From contig OY992833.1 in assembly GCA_963921425.1 (NCBI GenBank), positions 13,433,738 through 13,497,737 of the forward strand: DNA of 64,000 nt, in the 5' to 3' direction. This document shows, piece by piece, positions 27,226-39,665 of this stretch. This DNA is from Dryas octopetala (taxonomy: Eukaryota; Streptophyta; Magnoliopsida; Rosales; Rosaceae). The notes under the pieces were generated by a model. It searched no databases, was not told the origin of the DNA, and worked only from the letters and a program-made list of their open reading frames with translations. The translations under genes were made by a program, and so were the position numbers. Position 1 is the first letter of the stretch, and each line of letters opens with the position of its first letter.

Positions 27226-28300
27226 CTTGTATTTAAGCTTGAGGATATTAGTTTTGGGTTTATAGTATAAGTTAGGGTTAATTAGAGATTAGGGTTTAAA
27301 ATTTAAGTTTATAATTCAAATCTCATAATTTGTGATATGTCTAAAATTAAAATCTCATCAATTTTGGGATTTAAATCCTTACATTGTAGAATCTAAATCC
27401 CTAAATTTGTGGTATTTAAATCCCACAAACTATTGAGATTTAAATTTAATGAATTATCTTTTTAGATATATAAAATAATAATATAGGCAATTTTGGAATA
27501 AAAAACCTTAGGTGGCATAAAAAGACTTGATTACGAATACAAAAAGTTGACTATGAATTTTAAAATATTGTCGATTTTAGTTTAAAAGCTGTTCACTTGA
27601 GGACCTAAGTCAAAGTTTCCCCTTAAATAAAAAAGAGAGTTGATAAAATAAAAAAGATAAAATTAAAATTGAGAGAGAGAGAAAAGAATGATTTGTCAGT
27701 CGCTTTCTTTCCGTTATGCGCAAAAATATTCCTTATTCGGTGCAACAAGTTGCAGGGCAAGAAAATAAAAACCCGAAATGGAAAAAATAAAATAGAAACT
27801 CAAGAGAAACAAAAAAAAAAAAAAGTAGAAACACAAACCGGAAAACATAATTTTGAGAAGAATATTTATATATTTTATATTTGGGTAAAATATTTATATT
27901 ATGCTTAATATTAAAAACATTAGTACACAGTACACAGCTTCAAACGTCAAAACCCTCCCCCTTTGATTTCCGTACATCTCTCTCTCTCCCTCTCTGCAAT
28001 TCAGTACTTCACTTTGCGTAGAGCTCCCTTCAGTCTCATATCTTTGTATATTTTCATGTAAAATATTTGATTTTTGTAAATTCTCTCTCATTTTTATCCA
28101 ATCTCTGTTCATTTTGTTTTCGATATATTACATATATATATATTCTATCTGGGTTTTCGATATTTGGTGGCGGGACACCGAAATTGGCGGGAACCACGGC
28201 CGAATTTCGAGATTCTGAGAACTGGGTGTTTTGGTTCGGATTCGAATTTGAGCTTCTGTTAATTTTTCTTTGAATTTTGCTCAAAATTGAAGAATCATTT

Positions 28301-31300
28301 ATGGCTAACCCATCTGGGAACCATCAAGAACCGCATGCCTCGTCGTCGTTCAACGGCACCAACCCGAGCAACGGAAATTCCGCGCCGGTGGCCGCACCGG
28401 AGAGTTCCGGTGCCGCCATGGCCATGAAGCACAACCCGGGTATTTCTATGGACTGGAGCGCAGAGGAGCAGGCAATTCTTGAAGATGGGCTCGCCAAGTG
28501 AGTAGTAAATTTGGGGTTTTGTTGGACTCTTTGAGGTTCTTGTAGTTTGTACTCAACTGGGTTTAGAGAATTTTTAGTTTTTCTTTGAATTTTAGGTGAA
28601 CTGTAGGTTTTGTTTTGTTTTTTATTAGGTGTTTGTTTGAATTGAAACTGTTTAAAGTTTGAGTTGTTGATTTGGGGTTCTTGTAGTATAATATTAAATT
28701 TAGGGGTCTTGAATACTTTAATTGTGTTTTAATGAGTTTCTAGTAATCTGGATTCTAATGTTCGGTTATTGGTCCCCTTAGATTATAGGAGTTGATAAAA
28801 ATGAAATTTTGGATGTTGCTGTGGTTGGCTATTTAGAATATTGCATTCTTGTATACAATATGCTCGCATATTATTTATTTATATGAATTGTTCTTTTTTC
28901 CTGAGTGATCCTGTATACTGTTGCATATAGTTATGTATTTACTACATATAATGCCATCAATAAATAATATCAATATGTCATATCAATATTTCCAAATTGT
29001 AGAAATTATATGATTATGTGGAGACAAGAATTAAGGTATTTAGTGGAATGTGAACCCTTAGAAGAGCCTGCAATAAATGATAGGGTAAAGACTTATAGAT
29101 ATTATGCATGTGTGACTTAATTATGGTGTAGAGTGCTGTAACCAGGTGCTCAGTAGCATATACGAACTGTGACTGATAGTTCAATAATCATGTGATGCTC
29201 TGACAGCATAATAGTGTCTTGCAAGAGAACATTATCTTTAATCATGTGGGACCCTGATTGCATCGATCAGCCAGTGCATTTTGTGTGTTTTTTGTAAGTA
29301 CGGATTGATTGACCAGTGAATTTTGTGCGTTTGTGTTTTTTCTTTTTTATTCTGGTCCCGAAAAAGTTTATTAGTTTAGGGATGGAATTGTTCTTTTAGA
29401 GCTTAGAATTTAAGTTTAGCTCTCCGCCCAAAACAGCGGAGCTATACCATAAACCCTAAACCCTACATGGATGCTGATCAATCACAAACTTGCAAAAATA
29501 AAAGTACAAATTTCACTGGCCGATTGATTGGTACAGGATCCCGCTATAGAAGCACCCCATACATCTATATGTGAGTGTGGGTGTGTGTTTGTAGACTTGA
29601 AAAATGCTTAAAAATCTTTAGTGCAAAGTATTTTAAAGAAGAAAAAGAAGTTAAGCTTGGTATGCAGGGTCTACCTGTCTAGGCTTTGGATAGTTTGCCA
29701 TTTTGAATACATGACAAATACGAAAGTCTGCTGGGAAGTTTTATAGTTCAGTGGATGATTGGAAGAATGAAAGGAATATCTTATCATGGGAAGTTTTATA
29801 GTCTTGTGTTTTTATATTCATCTATCGTTCACTAATAAAACATAGATTGGTTAGAAAGAGATATTAGAAATAATTTACAAACCTATAAAACTTTGTAAGC
29901 TTCTACATAGTAAAAAATAAAAGGAATATCTTATCGTGGTAATTGTATTTGTTTCACATTCATAAAAGCAATTGGAATTAGGAAGGGCCCAATATTTTGT
30001 AGTGTCTTATTAATCATCAGGTTAGCATTAAACATACCTGCCTACTGTTTTAACCTATTTGGTTTTTTTGTAATTCGTAAATTCTTTCCGTTGTTTATGA
30101 CAATTAGAAGTTCAAATAAATAGAAGGAAAAAGAAAGGAGCATCACATCGTTTGTTTTCCCTAATGTATTATGTCGAACCCATCACCAAACCCATAGTGT
30201 GCACAATACTGTTAGGAAACAGAAGAATTTTGAAAAGTGGAGAAAATCATGGCTGAATCCGCTGTTTATTCATTATATTCCATATACTTGTCATATATGA
30301 AGGTTTTGACTTTTTACTAAATCTTTTTGTTTGTTATTACTTTCCAAACATTTATTGAAAGTTTCCATGTTTTACTGTAGATAACACAATCAAACCAATA
30401 TTGATATTTATTTCCTTATCGATGTCGCTGCCAATGTCTTCATATATGAGATTTCCATATCTTCATAGATATTTATTTTTCTATTGATTGTTTTATTCTC
30501 AGCAATTTATTTCCTTATCAGTGCTTAAAACCCATATTTAAAAGCCATGTAAGTTACTGAGAGTTCTTGCTGTATTATTGTTGCTTACAGAACCTTCACG
30601 TTATATACTTTGGCATCAAGCTCTTATGTACTTTTTTTTGTTCTTTTCTGATTTCTGTTTGTCCGTGATTAATTTATCTAATTATATGGTCTTGATATTT
30701 ACCCTGCAGCTATGCAACAGAATCAAACATAATTCGGTATGCGAAGATAGCCATGCAGCTACAGAATAAGACTGTCCGGGATGTGGCATTGCGTTGCAGA
30801 TGGATGACTGTAAGCTCTATTACTTTTCTTTTGTTCCCTTTTCTGCTTGAAGCCTTTATTCATGTTGATATAGTTACTATTATCCCATTTTGAACTTTTC
30901 AAAACATGTGAATAGCCCAATCAAATTACTTGTTAAAGATTTGGACAGCTTATTTTGAATGGGTACAAGTTAGTGCCTAAAATTGGTAGTCTGCAAAATG
31001 CTTGATTAGGAATTAGGATTCCACCAAATTATGTATCTTCCCCTGGGGATCTTGTACTTCCCTAGATTGTTTTAAGAAAAAGCAAGGTTCCAATCCATAA
31101 CTTAAGTTCGGTTCAGAAATATCTTTTAAACTCATTCAACGTGTGTGTTTGTATATGACCGTTGGTACTATCTAGTTGAAATCTATCTTTATGGGTAAGC
31201 AAGATGACATGTGCCATCAAATTTAATGGCCTGAGCCTGGGTCAATGCATCATGATATGCTTTTTTGTTTCCCGAGTACCAAGAAAAAAAAATTCACTTT

Positions 31301-34300
31301 GCAATAATTAACATCATATTTCCATAATTATCATTTGCAAGGTCAAAACTCATATCCTTTCATCGTTGACATCACATTCTTATAATCAGTGACTGCGATT
31401 GTGAAGAATATATATTATACATACTGATTTATAGAATTGCGATGCTAACCATATGACATAGTGAAATATTGGAAAACCAGAAGACTGATGAATTATTCCA
31501 GCAAGTAACGTGAACAATACTGGATAAGTTATTCTTTTTTTTTTTTTTTTAAATGTCCTACTCTGGTGGTCATCATCTCTGTGACCTAAAATGCAAGATC
31601 ATTACCAAGTGCTGCACCCACCAAGTGGGATCTTGATAGTGGTGTAGCCCCTTATCTTGGGCCTTTTAACACGAAGTGGCTGCTCTCAAGCTGTATACTA
31701 GTTGTTGACAGCCTGATACTTTTACCATTTTGTGAAAAGAATATTCCCTATTATACATTTTTGTGAAAAGAATATGTCATTTTTGGACCTTGAAGGTGTA
31801 AAAAAGCTTCAAATAATGCAAATAAATTGGCATCTTACTGAAGTTAGTACCTCTTTGAAATATCCTGGCTATCTCTTTGAAGCTGTATTTTGATTGTTTA
31901 ATTGGTTCACTTCCTTTTCCAGAAAAAGGAAAACAGCAAGAGAAGGAAGGAGGAGCATAACTTAACAAGGAAAAGCAGAGATAAAAAGGTATGATTTTTG
32001 TTTTTTTTGCGTACATGGAAATATGAACATAGGATCTCTACCCTCTCCCAAACCATCTCATGCCACTTGAGCTAAGATTCATGGGCATAAAAAAAAGAGC
32101 TATGATTTACACTTTTTTGGCTATTGACTATCAGATTTTTCCGGTTCTATAAAGTTATATGAAAGAGTCTACTTTTACATGCCTCTATAAAGGAAGTGCA
32201 GCTGTATTTTTCATTTGCTAATTAGTCCCCTAAACCCCTAAACTCATTTAGTTTTTAAATGTGTAAATATATGCAAATTACTTGCTAAGGCTCAATGAAT
32301 TTTAGATTTCATATTTCTCTCTCTCTCTCTCTCTCTGGTATGCATGACTAACCTTTGAGAGGTTCAGAAAATGTTGGTGGTTCTAACTTCTAATATTATA
32401 TACCACATATTTCAGTGAAGGGGTATATAATTGGTTATTTATGTGATTGCAATACATGATTCTTGGATCTAGATGTCATATAAAGCCCTTTCTTTACCTT
32501 GGGAATTCACTATTTACATGTTTCTGGTTTATCTTTGAAGTTTTTATATCTTTTTCAAACACGTGGGATTTGAATTTTTAGCTTGGTGGTGTAGGAATGG
32601 TGTATTACCTTTAGACTTAGTTGTTTGATTGTGGTATCGGTCCTCATTTATTGCTGAATGACACCAACATGGTGATATAATGCTACAGTTAACGTAAAAT
32701 TGTTGTCTGATAACAACTTTGCGTATAAGCTTTCTCATTTTCTTTTTCTTTCCCTCCTCTTAGGAGCACTTAACTTATTAGATGCATATTTAAGCTTGAT
32801 AATTTTGTTGGTTTACCACTATTCCCAAAAGCTTAAGCTATTAGGATGTAGGCTAGCAATTGTTTTCTGTTTAAATACCTTCCCTCACATGTGGCTCTTT
32901 CCACTGCTAGTGAAGCCTAAGGCATGCAATTTAAAATAAATTGGGAGCACAAAACTTATTAGATGCATATTAAGCTTGATAAGTTCTGTTGGTTTACTAT
33001 TATTCTCAAAAGCCTAACCTATTAGGATAGGCCAACAATTGTTTTCTATTCTGATCCTTCTCCTCACATGTGGTTCTTTCCACCACTGGGAGCATGAAAT
33101 ACAAAATAAATTGGGACTTGGGAGATTGCAGTTGCAGTCTTGCAGAGCCTTGAACCCAACTCCTGTTCCCAAATTTATTTGTGTATTGCACGAATAGGGT
33201 TACAAAGAATGAAGGATTAGAGGAAGGGAGATTAGTGAATAGGATTAGGTTTCTATAATCATCCCCTTAACCTTAGAAATGTATCTGTACATGCTCAGGA
33301 GTGCTTCTATATGAGCATTTTATTCAGTAGCAGTTTTGTTAATACTAACATAGAAAACATTTCAGCCAAAAAGTTCTTTGACCCCAAAAAGTTGTCTATT
33401 TCAGACAAATACTACAAAAAGCATTTTAGGTGCTTCCAAACATCCAAATTTCTTAAGATGGGATATTACAATAATATCCCTAGTCTAGCATAAAAATAAC
33501 AATAATATTTTAACGACTTTAACAAAGCCCAAATAATGTTGATTGTGTATGCTATAGTCGTAATAGACAAAACATCAGAAAATTGTAATGAATTGCACAA
33601 GGTTCGTACACATTTTTAATATCTTTACTTGCATAGATAAGGAACTGGAAGGATGATAACATGATACTCTGTTGTAGCGAAATCTTATGAAATCAAGGGT
33701 AACATTATAGCATTTTATAATTCAGATGTTTCAGGTGCACATATAATTTAACACTATTTATTAAAAAAAAGTCAGATGGGATGCAATTTCCAGATTCCTA
33801 GCAATATCTTGATGAAAAGTTTTTTACTAACTTATTTTGGATTTCATAAAAACCTTATGATGAAATCCCCTCCTAGGATTCTAGTTCTTAGATTTCAGAT
33901 TGCAGCAATTATGCTTTTAAGCTTTCCAACTTCTGTAGAAAGCCTAATTGTTAATAGTCAAACCTTGTGTAAACATAATAGTAGGGAATGCAGTATTTCT
34001 CCAGCCTCAGTATTGTATTCTTTTCTGTTTTCGCTCAATAAGCAATAATGAGAAGTTTTTCTTCTTAGTCTTATTTATGGATTTCTCCCATTCATTCTTT
34101 GTTGAACAAGGTGTGCATTTATTATGTTGCAGTTTTTCCCCTCTAATTTCTGTTTGTATACCTGTTTCCTCTGTCCCAAATGCTCATGGATTATTTTTGC
34201 ATTTTTTTTATCAGGAGAGAGTAATTGATACTTCAGCAAAGCCTTCTCACTTTGCTGCCCGACCCAGTGTTGCTCCCTATGCTCCCCCAATGATAACTAT

Positions 34301-37300
34301 GGACAATGATGATGGCATCTCATACAAAGGTGAGGTTATATACTTTCTGGAAGTATTCTGCACAGGTTTAAATAGTTTTTGACCAAAGAGTGGCGTGTAT
34401 GCATGTCTTGCTATGAAATCCTTGAGCTTACAGCAGTCTTGAAAAATAATGGTGCTTGCAACTTAATAATGAGTGTTTGAAGAATTTTCTACTTGAGATC
34501 AGATAAGCCAAGAGAAGTTTAAAATTATACCCTTAAATCATACTTCCTAACTCCAACTATATGGGTCAACTTTATGAAGTCTGTTTGTTTCAAAATTCAA
34601 TCATTTCATACAAATTGAATGTCTTATAATACTTGTTAGCTACCAAACAAAACCTTCCTATCCCTGGTACAAACAACCCAACCCCTTTCTTTTGGCTATA
34701 AAAGCACCAGATCACTCGAGTTAGCATGTTTTAATTCCCCAGGGAGAAGAATGCATATATCTGGACTTTGGAAGTTGTAATTCATTCTGAGTTTCTTGTT
34801 TAGCTACTTAGCCTGCTATGATTATTATTTTTTTATGGCTAAATAGTGCTTTAGCTTGTAGGGGGCATATATGTATTAAAGAGATCTAAATGACTTTTGT
34901 AGATCTATGATTATTCACTCGTTTTCTTTGTCAATATCTTTGCTATTTTGAGAATTATGCAATTTAAGAGCCAAGTTCAAAGTATGATAAATAAGCCCAC
35001 CCAAGTACCAAGCCCCACATGATTGAGAGTCTGTACTTTTCATGTAATATGTTTAGACAAGCATTTTTGGACTCTTATATTAATTGTCTTTTAAATTTCT
35101 AAGCATATAAATTTGGGTATTCCAATTATTCATGTTCCAGTAGCCTTTTCAAAAGGGGTTACTTTGTAAGCTTTGAAAGTATATCAACATGAGTTCACAC
35201 GGAGTGAATCCAAGACACCATCGGTGTGATGCTAAAGGCTGTTATCATGCTGGAATTTTCCTGATCTTTCTCTTAAGAGTGATTCCAAGAAACCTTGATG
35301 TCAAAAGATTGGAGGGCGCCTAAATCTCTCTTCTCTTCATTTCCTTTACTCCAAACTCTTTGTCTACATTACTGTGTGGCTTGAGTTTGAAGCTTATTAG
35401 CAAGGTGTTAGAACTTAGAATGTAGTGGCTTTTAAAAGTTTGAAAGACCTTGCTACTTCACGCTTAAAATTTGAAGTGCAAAAGGCATTTAAAGTTCCAG
35501 TATAAGAGCTGATTAAAGGGATCATGCTATGATTGGATTTTGAGAGACTGGTTGATCTTGAGCATAATATTGATTGTATCACTAAAAAGATAAGGGATAT
35601 ATCATTATGAGGAAGGGAAGTGATATTTTTTTTTCTCTGTTTTCTTTTTGGCTTTTCTTCTCTCAGTTGGAAGGAGGTGGAGTTTGCACCTCCAGGTTTT
35701 GATGATCATCAGCTAGACTCTAGACGGATTGGACCATGTGGTCCTTAAATTTTAAATATTTGCGGGAAGGTAAAACTTAGGCTTAGATATTTGGACAATA
35801 TTTGATGTAGTTGTCTGGGGGTGGATTCTACATGCCCTCCATTCATATGTTTCTAATGAGGAAATGGAGGATTTTTTAAGATATTGACCTTCTCGGTATG
35901 TGTATATATAACCTAAAGGTTTGTCATGATAGTATTAGTTGAATAGAAGTTGCAATGACATGTTCACGTTAAGATAAGTACATATATTAATTTCATGTAT
36001 TGCCACTGTGTGCTGCTGATCTTATGCATTTGGACTGGAAGTGGCTTGCTTTGCAATTAAAATGCTCTGGAGTTCTAAATTCTAGAGCTTCCTTTTCGAG
36101 AGGAGTTGTTGTAATGGTTTTTTTAAATTTGCTTGTTCTGTCTGCAGCAATTGGTGGTATTACAGGAGAGCTTTTGGAGCAAAACGCGCAAGCCTTGAAT
36201 CAAATTTCTGCAAATCTTGCAGCTTTCCAGGTATAGAGCTATCATTATATTATTTGTTTCGCATCATTGTGGCTATTAATTTAATATGAAAGCCAGATGG
36301 TGTTAGGAAACTCAAAACCAAAGTTCTGCTCGTGTACATGCTGTGTATGCATTGGTAATGACTATTGAGATCCATTTCTTGATGATTTATGTCGATAATA
36401 AACAGAACACCGAGTAGTTGTATATGTTTATCACTATTAAGTTACTCAAAGCATTTTAGTTTTGTAAAATTAGATTGAATCCCTTGATATACAACATTTT
36501 TATTAATAAACATCCGGGGAATTTTTTTTGGTGGGTTTGTTCCTTAGACTAGTTGTACCGTATCCTAAGTAGGTACATTATTCTAGATTGGAGGGATTTT
36601 TTGAATTAATTCAGATTAGATTTTATGCCAATCAAATCCCTTAAATTTAGGAAGCATTTTTCGAATTATGTTTTGTTTAAGACAATGGCAGGCCTTGTAA
36701 TTAGGAGAGAATCTCTAGGAGTGTTTTTTCATAGTTGGCTGAACTATATGAACCTGAACAACAAACAGAAAAGTCAATAGGCTACAAGCTATTTTAAATG
36801 TGTCACATGGACTGGGATCCAATTAACCCTTTAATTTTTTTTCCTTAAAATTGTATTTGACTCCTTTAACGTAAGTTACATTTTTTTTTATCACATGCTG
36901 CAATTGTTTTCAGTGGATGGCTCAATGATCGGGTTGATGAATCAAAGGATCATTTCATGTTTTTTTTTTTTTTTTTTAATGCTATAGGATTGTTTCCCCA
37001 ATATCTAATGCAGATGATGCACTTAAGTTTTTTGTGTGGATATTTAAGAAGAATAAACTATCGCAGATAGGTAACCATTGTTCTGCTTACAGAATAATAG
37101 GCCTTTCTGTTTGTTTTGGAAATTATAAACGACTTGGTTAAGTTGAATCATTTTTATATATAAGCCCTTTGGATTAGCCCAAACGGCGAGGAAGGGTGGG
37201 GTAATGGGTAGGATTAGGATAAGTTAACTAGTTAAGGTTCGATTCTCTCCAATGTAACCAAAAAAAAAAAAAAAAATTACTTTTGTGTACATTTTTAAGA

Positions 37301-38541
37301 AACGACTCATCCTAAAATTGATCTAATGCCTTGGTGATAATATCCTCCCAGATACATTATTGGTGCCTTGATAACTGAAGTGAGTTTTTTTTTTTCATCT
37401 GTTTTCAGATACAGGAGAACATCAACCTCTTCTGCCAAACTCGAGACAACATCCTCAAAATTATGAACGAGTATGCTGTTAACTTTGCTTTTTTATTTTT
37501 TTTCCTCCATTATAAATTTAAATGAGATCCGCTGAGGCATTTCTGCTCTTTGCAATATGTGTATGCTTTTATTTCTTTTTTTAATTATTTGCATGTAATT
37601 TTGTATATATTTATTTTCTGTTGTAAGAACAGTGATTGACAATTTGACATGCTTATGTTTGCTGCTCCTTTAATTCTACTAGCTTATGTGTCACCTGTTT
37701 CATAACTTTTACTTTATATACATTTGGCCTTAAGTTGACAGCTCATTAACAAAAGAGAACAAGTAATTTGGAGAATGTCACGTGCAGCATACACAGCTTC
37801 ATTTATTTTGATGGTGATAGGACTTGTCTCAATGGGCCTACATCAGATTGGCCTTTGCCAGACCGTATGTACCAAAGAGTTTGGTCCAAAATCACCTTGA
37901 TTATTGAACCTTCGTCTGCAAATTCACAAGTTCTCTAATGCATTATTTAGTAGCTTTTTGCTTTGGTGATCATTTTAAACTAATTGCATTCACCTTCCTG
38001 AATTCTGTATAGTTGAAGATGATTGCCCCATCTTATCACCATTACTAATGCAATTTACAACTGGTCCCAGTGTACAATGTAAAAATCTTGAGGTTTCAGT
38101 TACTAAAACTTATATCAGCGCTTTGTTGTCATGGTAGTTCCACAGCCATGAGTGCTGAATTTATCTGGATGTTGCTACAAGTACAATGCCAAGTACAAGT
38201 ATAGATGTATTTTCATTTGTAAATTTTACTTACTGTTTCTGATCCCACTGAGAAATGCAAATGAAAAGGTTGTGTTAATACTTCACTGGTGTATGAGAAA
38301 AACTTGTTTAATCTTCTACTGTTTGTAATTATGGAACTTATTTTTCTGTTAAAATTATTGAGCAATATTCGTGATGAATTATTACAAGTACGTATAAATT
38401 CATCCATTTATCTTTCAATTTCTCTACAGTTTGAATGACATGCCAGACATAATGAAGCAGATGCCACCACTTCCAGTGAAAGTGAATGAAGAGCTAGCAA
38501 CCCATGTCCTTCCTCCACCAACCCATCAGATGCAATCGTGA
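28301..38541 (+). CDS. Myb/SANT-like DUF3755 protein, 244 residues
   Basis: Seven exons: 28301-28497, 30710-30809, 31923-31988, 34215-34329, 36148-36230, 37409-37470 and 38430-38541, all GT-AG, phases consistent, 735 bp in total. The ATG at 28301 opens a Ser/Asn/Ala-rich N-terminus; an in-frame TTG further up is not a plant start. Residues about 50-97 form a SANT/Myb-like helix set (MDWSAEEQAILEDGLA, then RYAKIAMQLQNKTVRDVALR and CRWM), followed by a basic stretch KKENSKRRKEEHNLTRKSRD that could be a nuclear localisation signal. A Pro-rich linker follows, then a conserved C-terminal helix (GGITGELLEQNAQALNQISA) and a second one (NLFCQTRDNILKIMND) typical of DUF3755. I recall Arabidopsis At3g07565 as this kind of protein. 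A nuclear DNA- or chromatin-binding role is inferred; the function is not established here. Introns of 0.9-2.2 kb make up over 90% of the gene. Confidence 0.92.
32761..33117 (+). repeat. Tandem duplication of about 180 bp in intron 3 of the DUF3755 gene
   Basis: Copies start at about 32761 and 32943. Shared words are ACTTATTAGATGCATATT, CAATTGTTTTCT, CTCACATGTGG and AAAATAAATTGGG. The copies have diverged by substitutions and small gaps. Part of the unit (ttggtttaccgctattt, gctactaggtg) recurs near 47390 in the transmembrane-protein gene, so the unit belongs to a dispersed repeat. Confidence 0.75.
37171..37277 (+). mobile_element. Probable tRNA-derived SINE
   Basis: Short body with an A-box-like word TAGCCCAAACGG (37175-37186; 11 of 12 to TRGCNNARYNGG) and a B-box-like word GGTTCGATTCT (37236-37246; 10 of 11), 50 bp apart, followed shortly by a 17-18 A tail. 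This is the internal RNA polymerase III promoter layout of tRNA-derived SINEs. It lies in intron 5 of the DUF3755 gene in sense orientation. No clear target duplication was found, and at about 100 bp it is short, so it may be truncated. Confidence 0.5.
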
Positions 38542-39570
38542 TCCTGCCTTATCTGTGTTATTTGTTCACATAGGCTTCTTCTGATGAGTTCTCAAAACAA
38601 TATGCAGCCTCCCAATCCGGCTGGAATTTCTCAAATCAAATCCTGACCTCCAGACCACAAAATGGAGTTAGACCCGCCTATGCCAACTCAGAAACTGCAG
38701 GCGATCTCATTATTTATGCAGATGTCAGTTTTTTTTTTTTTTCTCCTTTTTTTTTTCTCTTGTAGTATTTCATGTTTGGTTTCATAATTTCCTTTCCATA
38801 GAAGGCATGACTTAGCTTTCCTGTAGAAAAAGTAGGAAATAAAATTCTTTCGTTTATTTTTGGCATGTATTGGGGACTGAAAGAGTAATAAGAAGCACTT
38901 TATTTCATGTATTTTCCGCGTATCGCTAATCAATGGTGCTTATATCTTCCAGTGCAAGTAATTGAGTGAGCAAAACATATGGTTTTTTGGTCGGGGCTTG
39001 TAGTTCTCGTGGTAGTGAGTATTTACTTTTTTCTCCTTTTTGACCTTCTTTGTACAGAGAAGTGTATGATTTGCCTGCTTTGTTATTTACTTTGGAGCCA
39101 TCTAATTTTACTTTCATCCACTTTTGCTAAATGGTCCTTACAAGGCATCAGTGAGTGAAAAATATCATGAAAATTTGTGATGTCAAGTGAATGCCAAGGC
39201 TATCGTACTCTAGTTTGAGATTGTGCTGCGGCAGTGTCACCGTAGGGATTGTTGGAGGCTTGGAGGTATTAAATATTTGGTGTCACCATAGGGATAGTCT
39301 GGTCCCTATGAACACCAGTTAGACAAACACCATACCTCTTTAGAGTTTTTACTCCAAGTCCAATTTTAAACATCCAGCTACGTCATAGTTCTTTATTCCA
39401 AAATTTCTCATATTATTATTTAAAAAATTTTAAAACAATAATTCATGAGATTTAAACCCCACAATTCAAGGGATTTAAATTTTAAACCCCACACTTTATG
39501 AGATTTAAGTTGTAAAAAATCTTACAATTAATTATGAGACTTAAACACTAAACCCGAAACCAATATCTTT

Positions 39571-39665
39571 TACCAGGCTCAAATCTGAGTTTTTGAAGAC
39601 AATTTCTCTCTTCTTATTTTTTCTCTCTCTACTTTGTCTTCAAAGACTCAGATTTGAGTCTGGTA
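39571..39665. repeat. Fully paired 32-bp hairpin with a 31-nt pyrimidine-rich loop
   Basis: Left arm 39571-39602 begins TACCAGGCTCAAATCTGAG; right arm 39634-39665 ends CTCAGATTTGAGTCTGGTA. Only two positions are not Watson-Crick pairs, and both are G-U in a plus-strand RNA, so the arms pair completely. The loop is TTTCTCTC-type sequence. It may be a small palindromic transposon or an RNA hairpin. Confidence 0.75.

Larger units (their letters stand above)
24301..28300. other. Intergenic, repeat-rich, including the 5' UTR/promoter of the DUF3755 gene
   Basis: Holds AT-rich sequence, an open frame on - at 25029-25454 without a recognisable domain (perhaps the 5' remains of the decayed gene to its left), a (CT)n run at 26917-26951, GTACAACTAAAA-type minisatellite units at 27037-27225, and CT-rich sequence at about 27970-28000 that is likely the promoter/5' UTR of the gene starting at 28301. 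No clear TATA box was chosen. Confidence 0.5.

Noticed and set aside
31995-32085. Possible SINE remnant on - with an A-box-like word TAGCTCAAGTGG
   Set aside because: The B-box is not recognisable and the A tail is short; kept only as a note.
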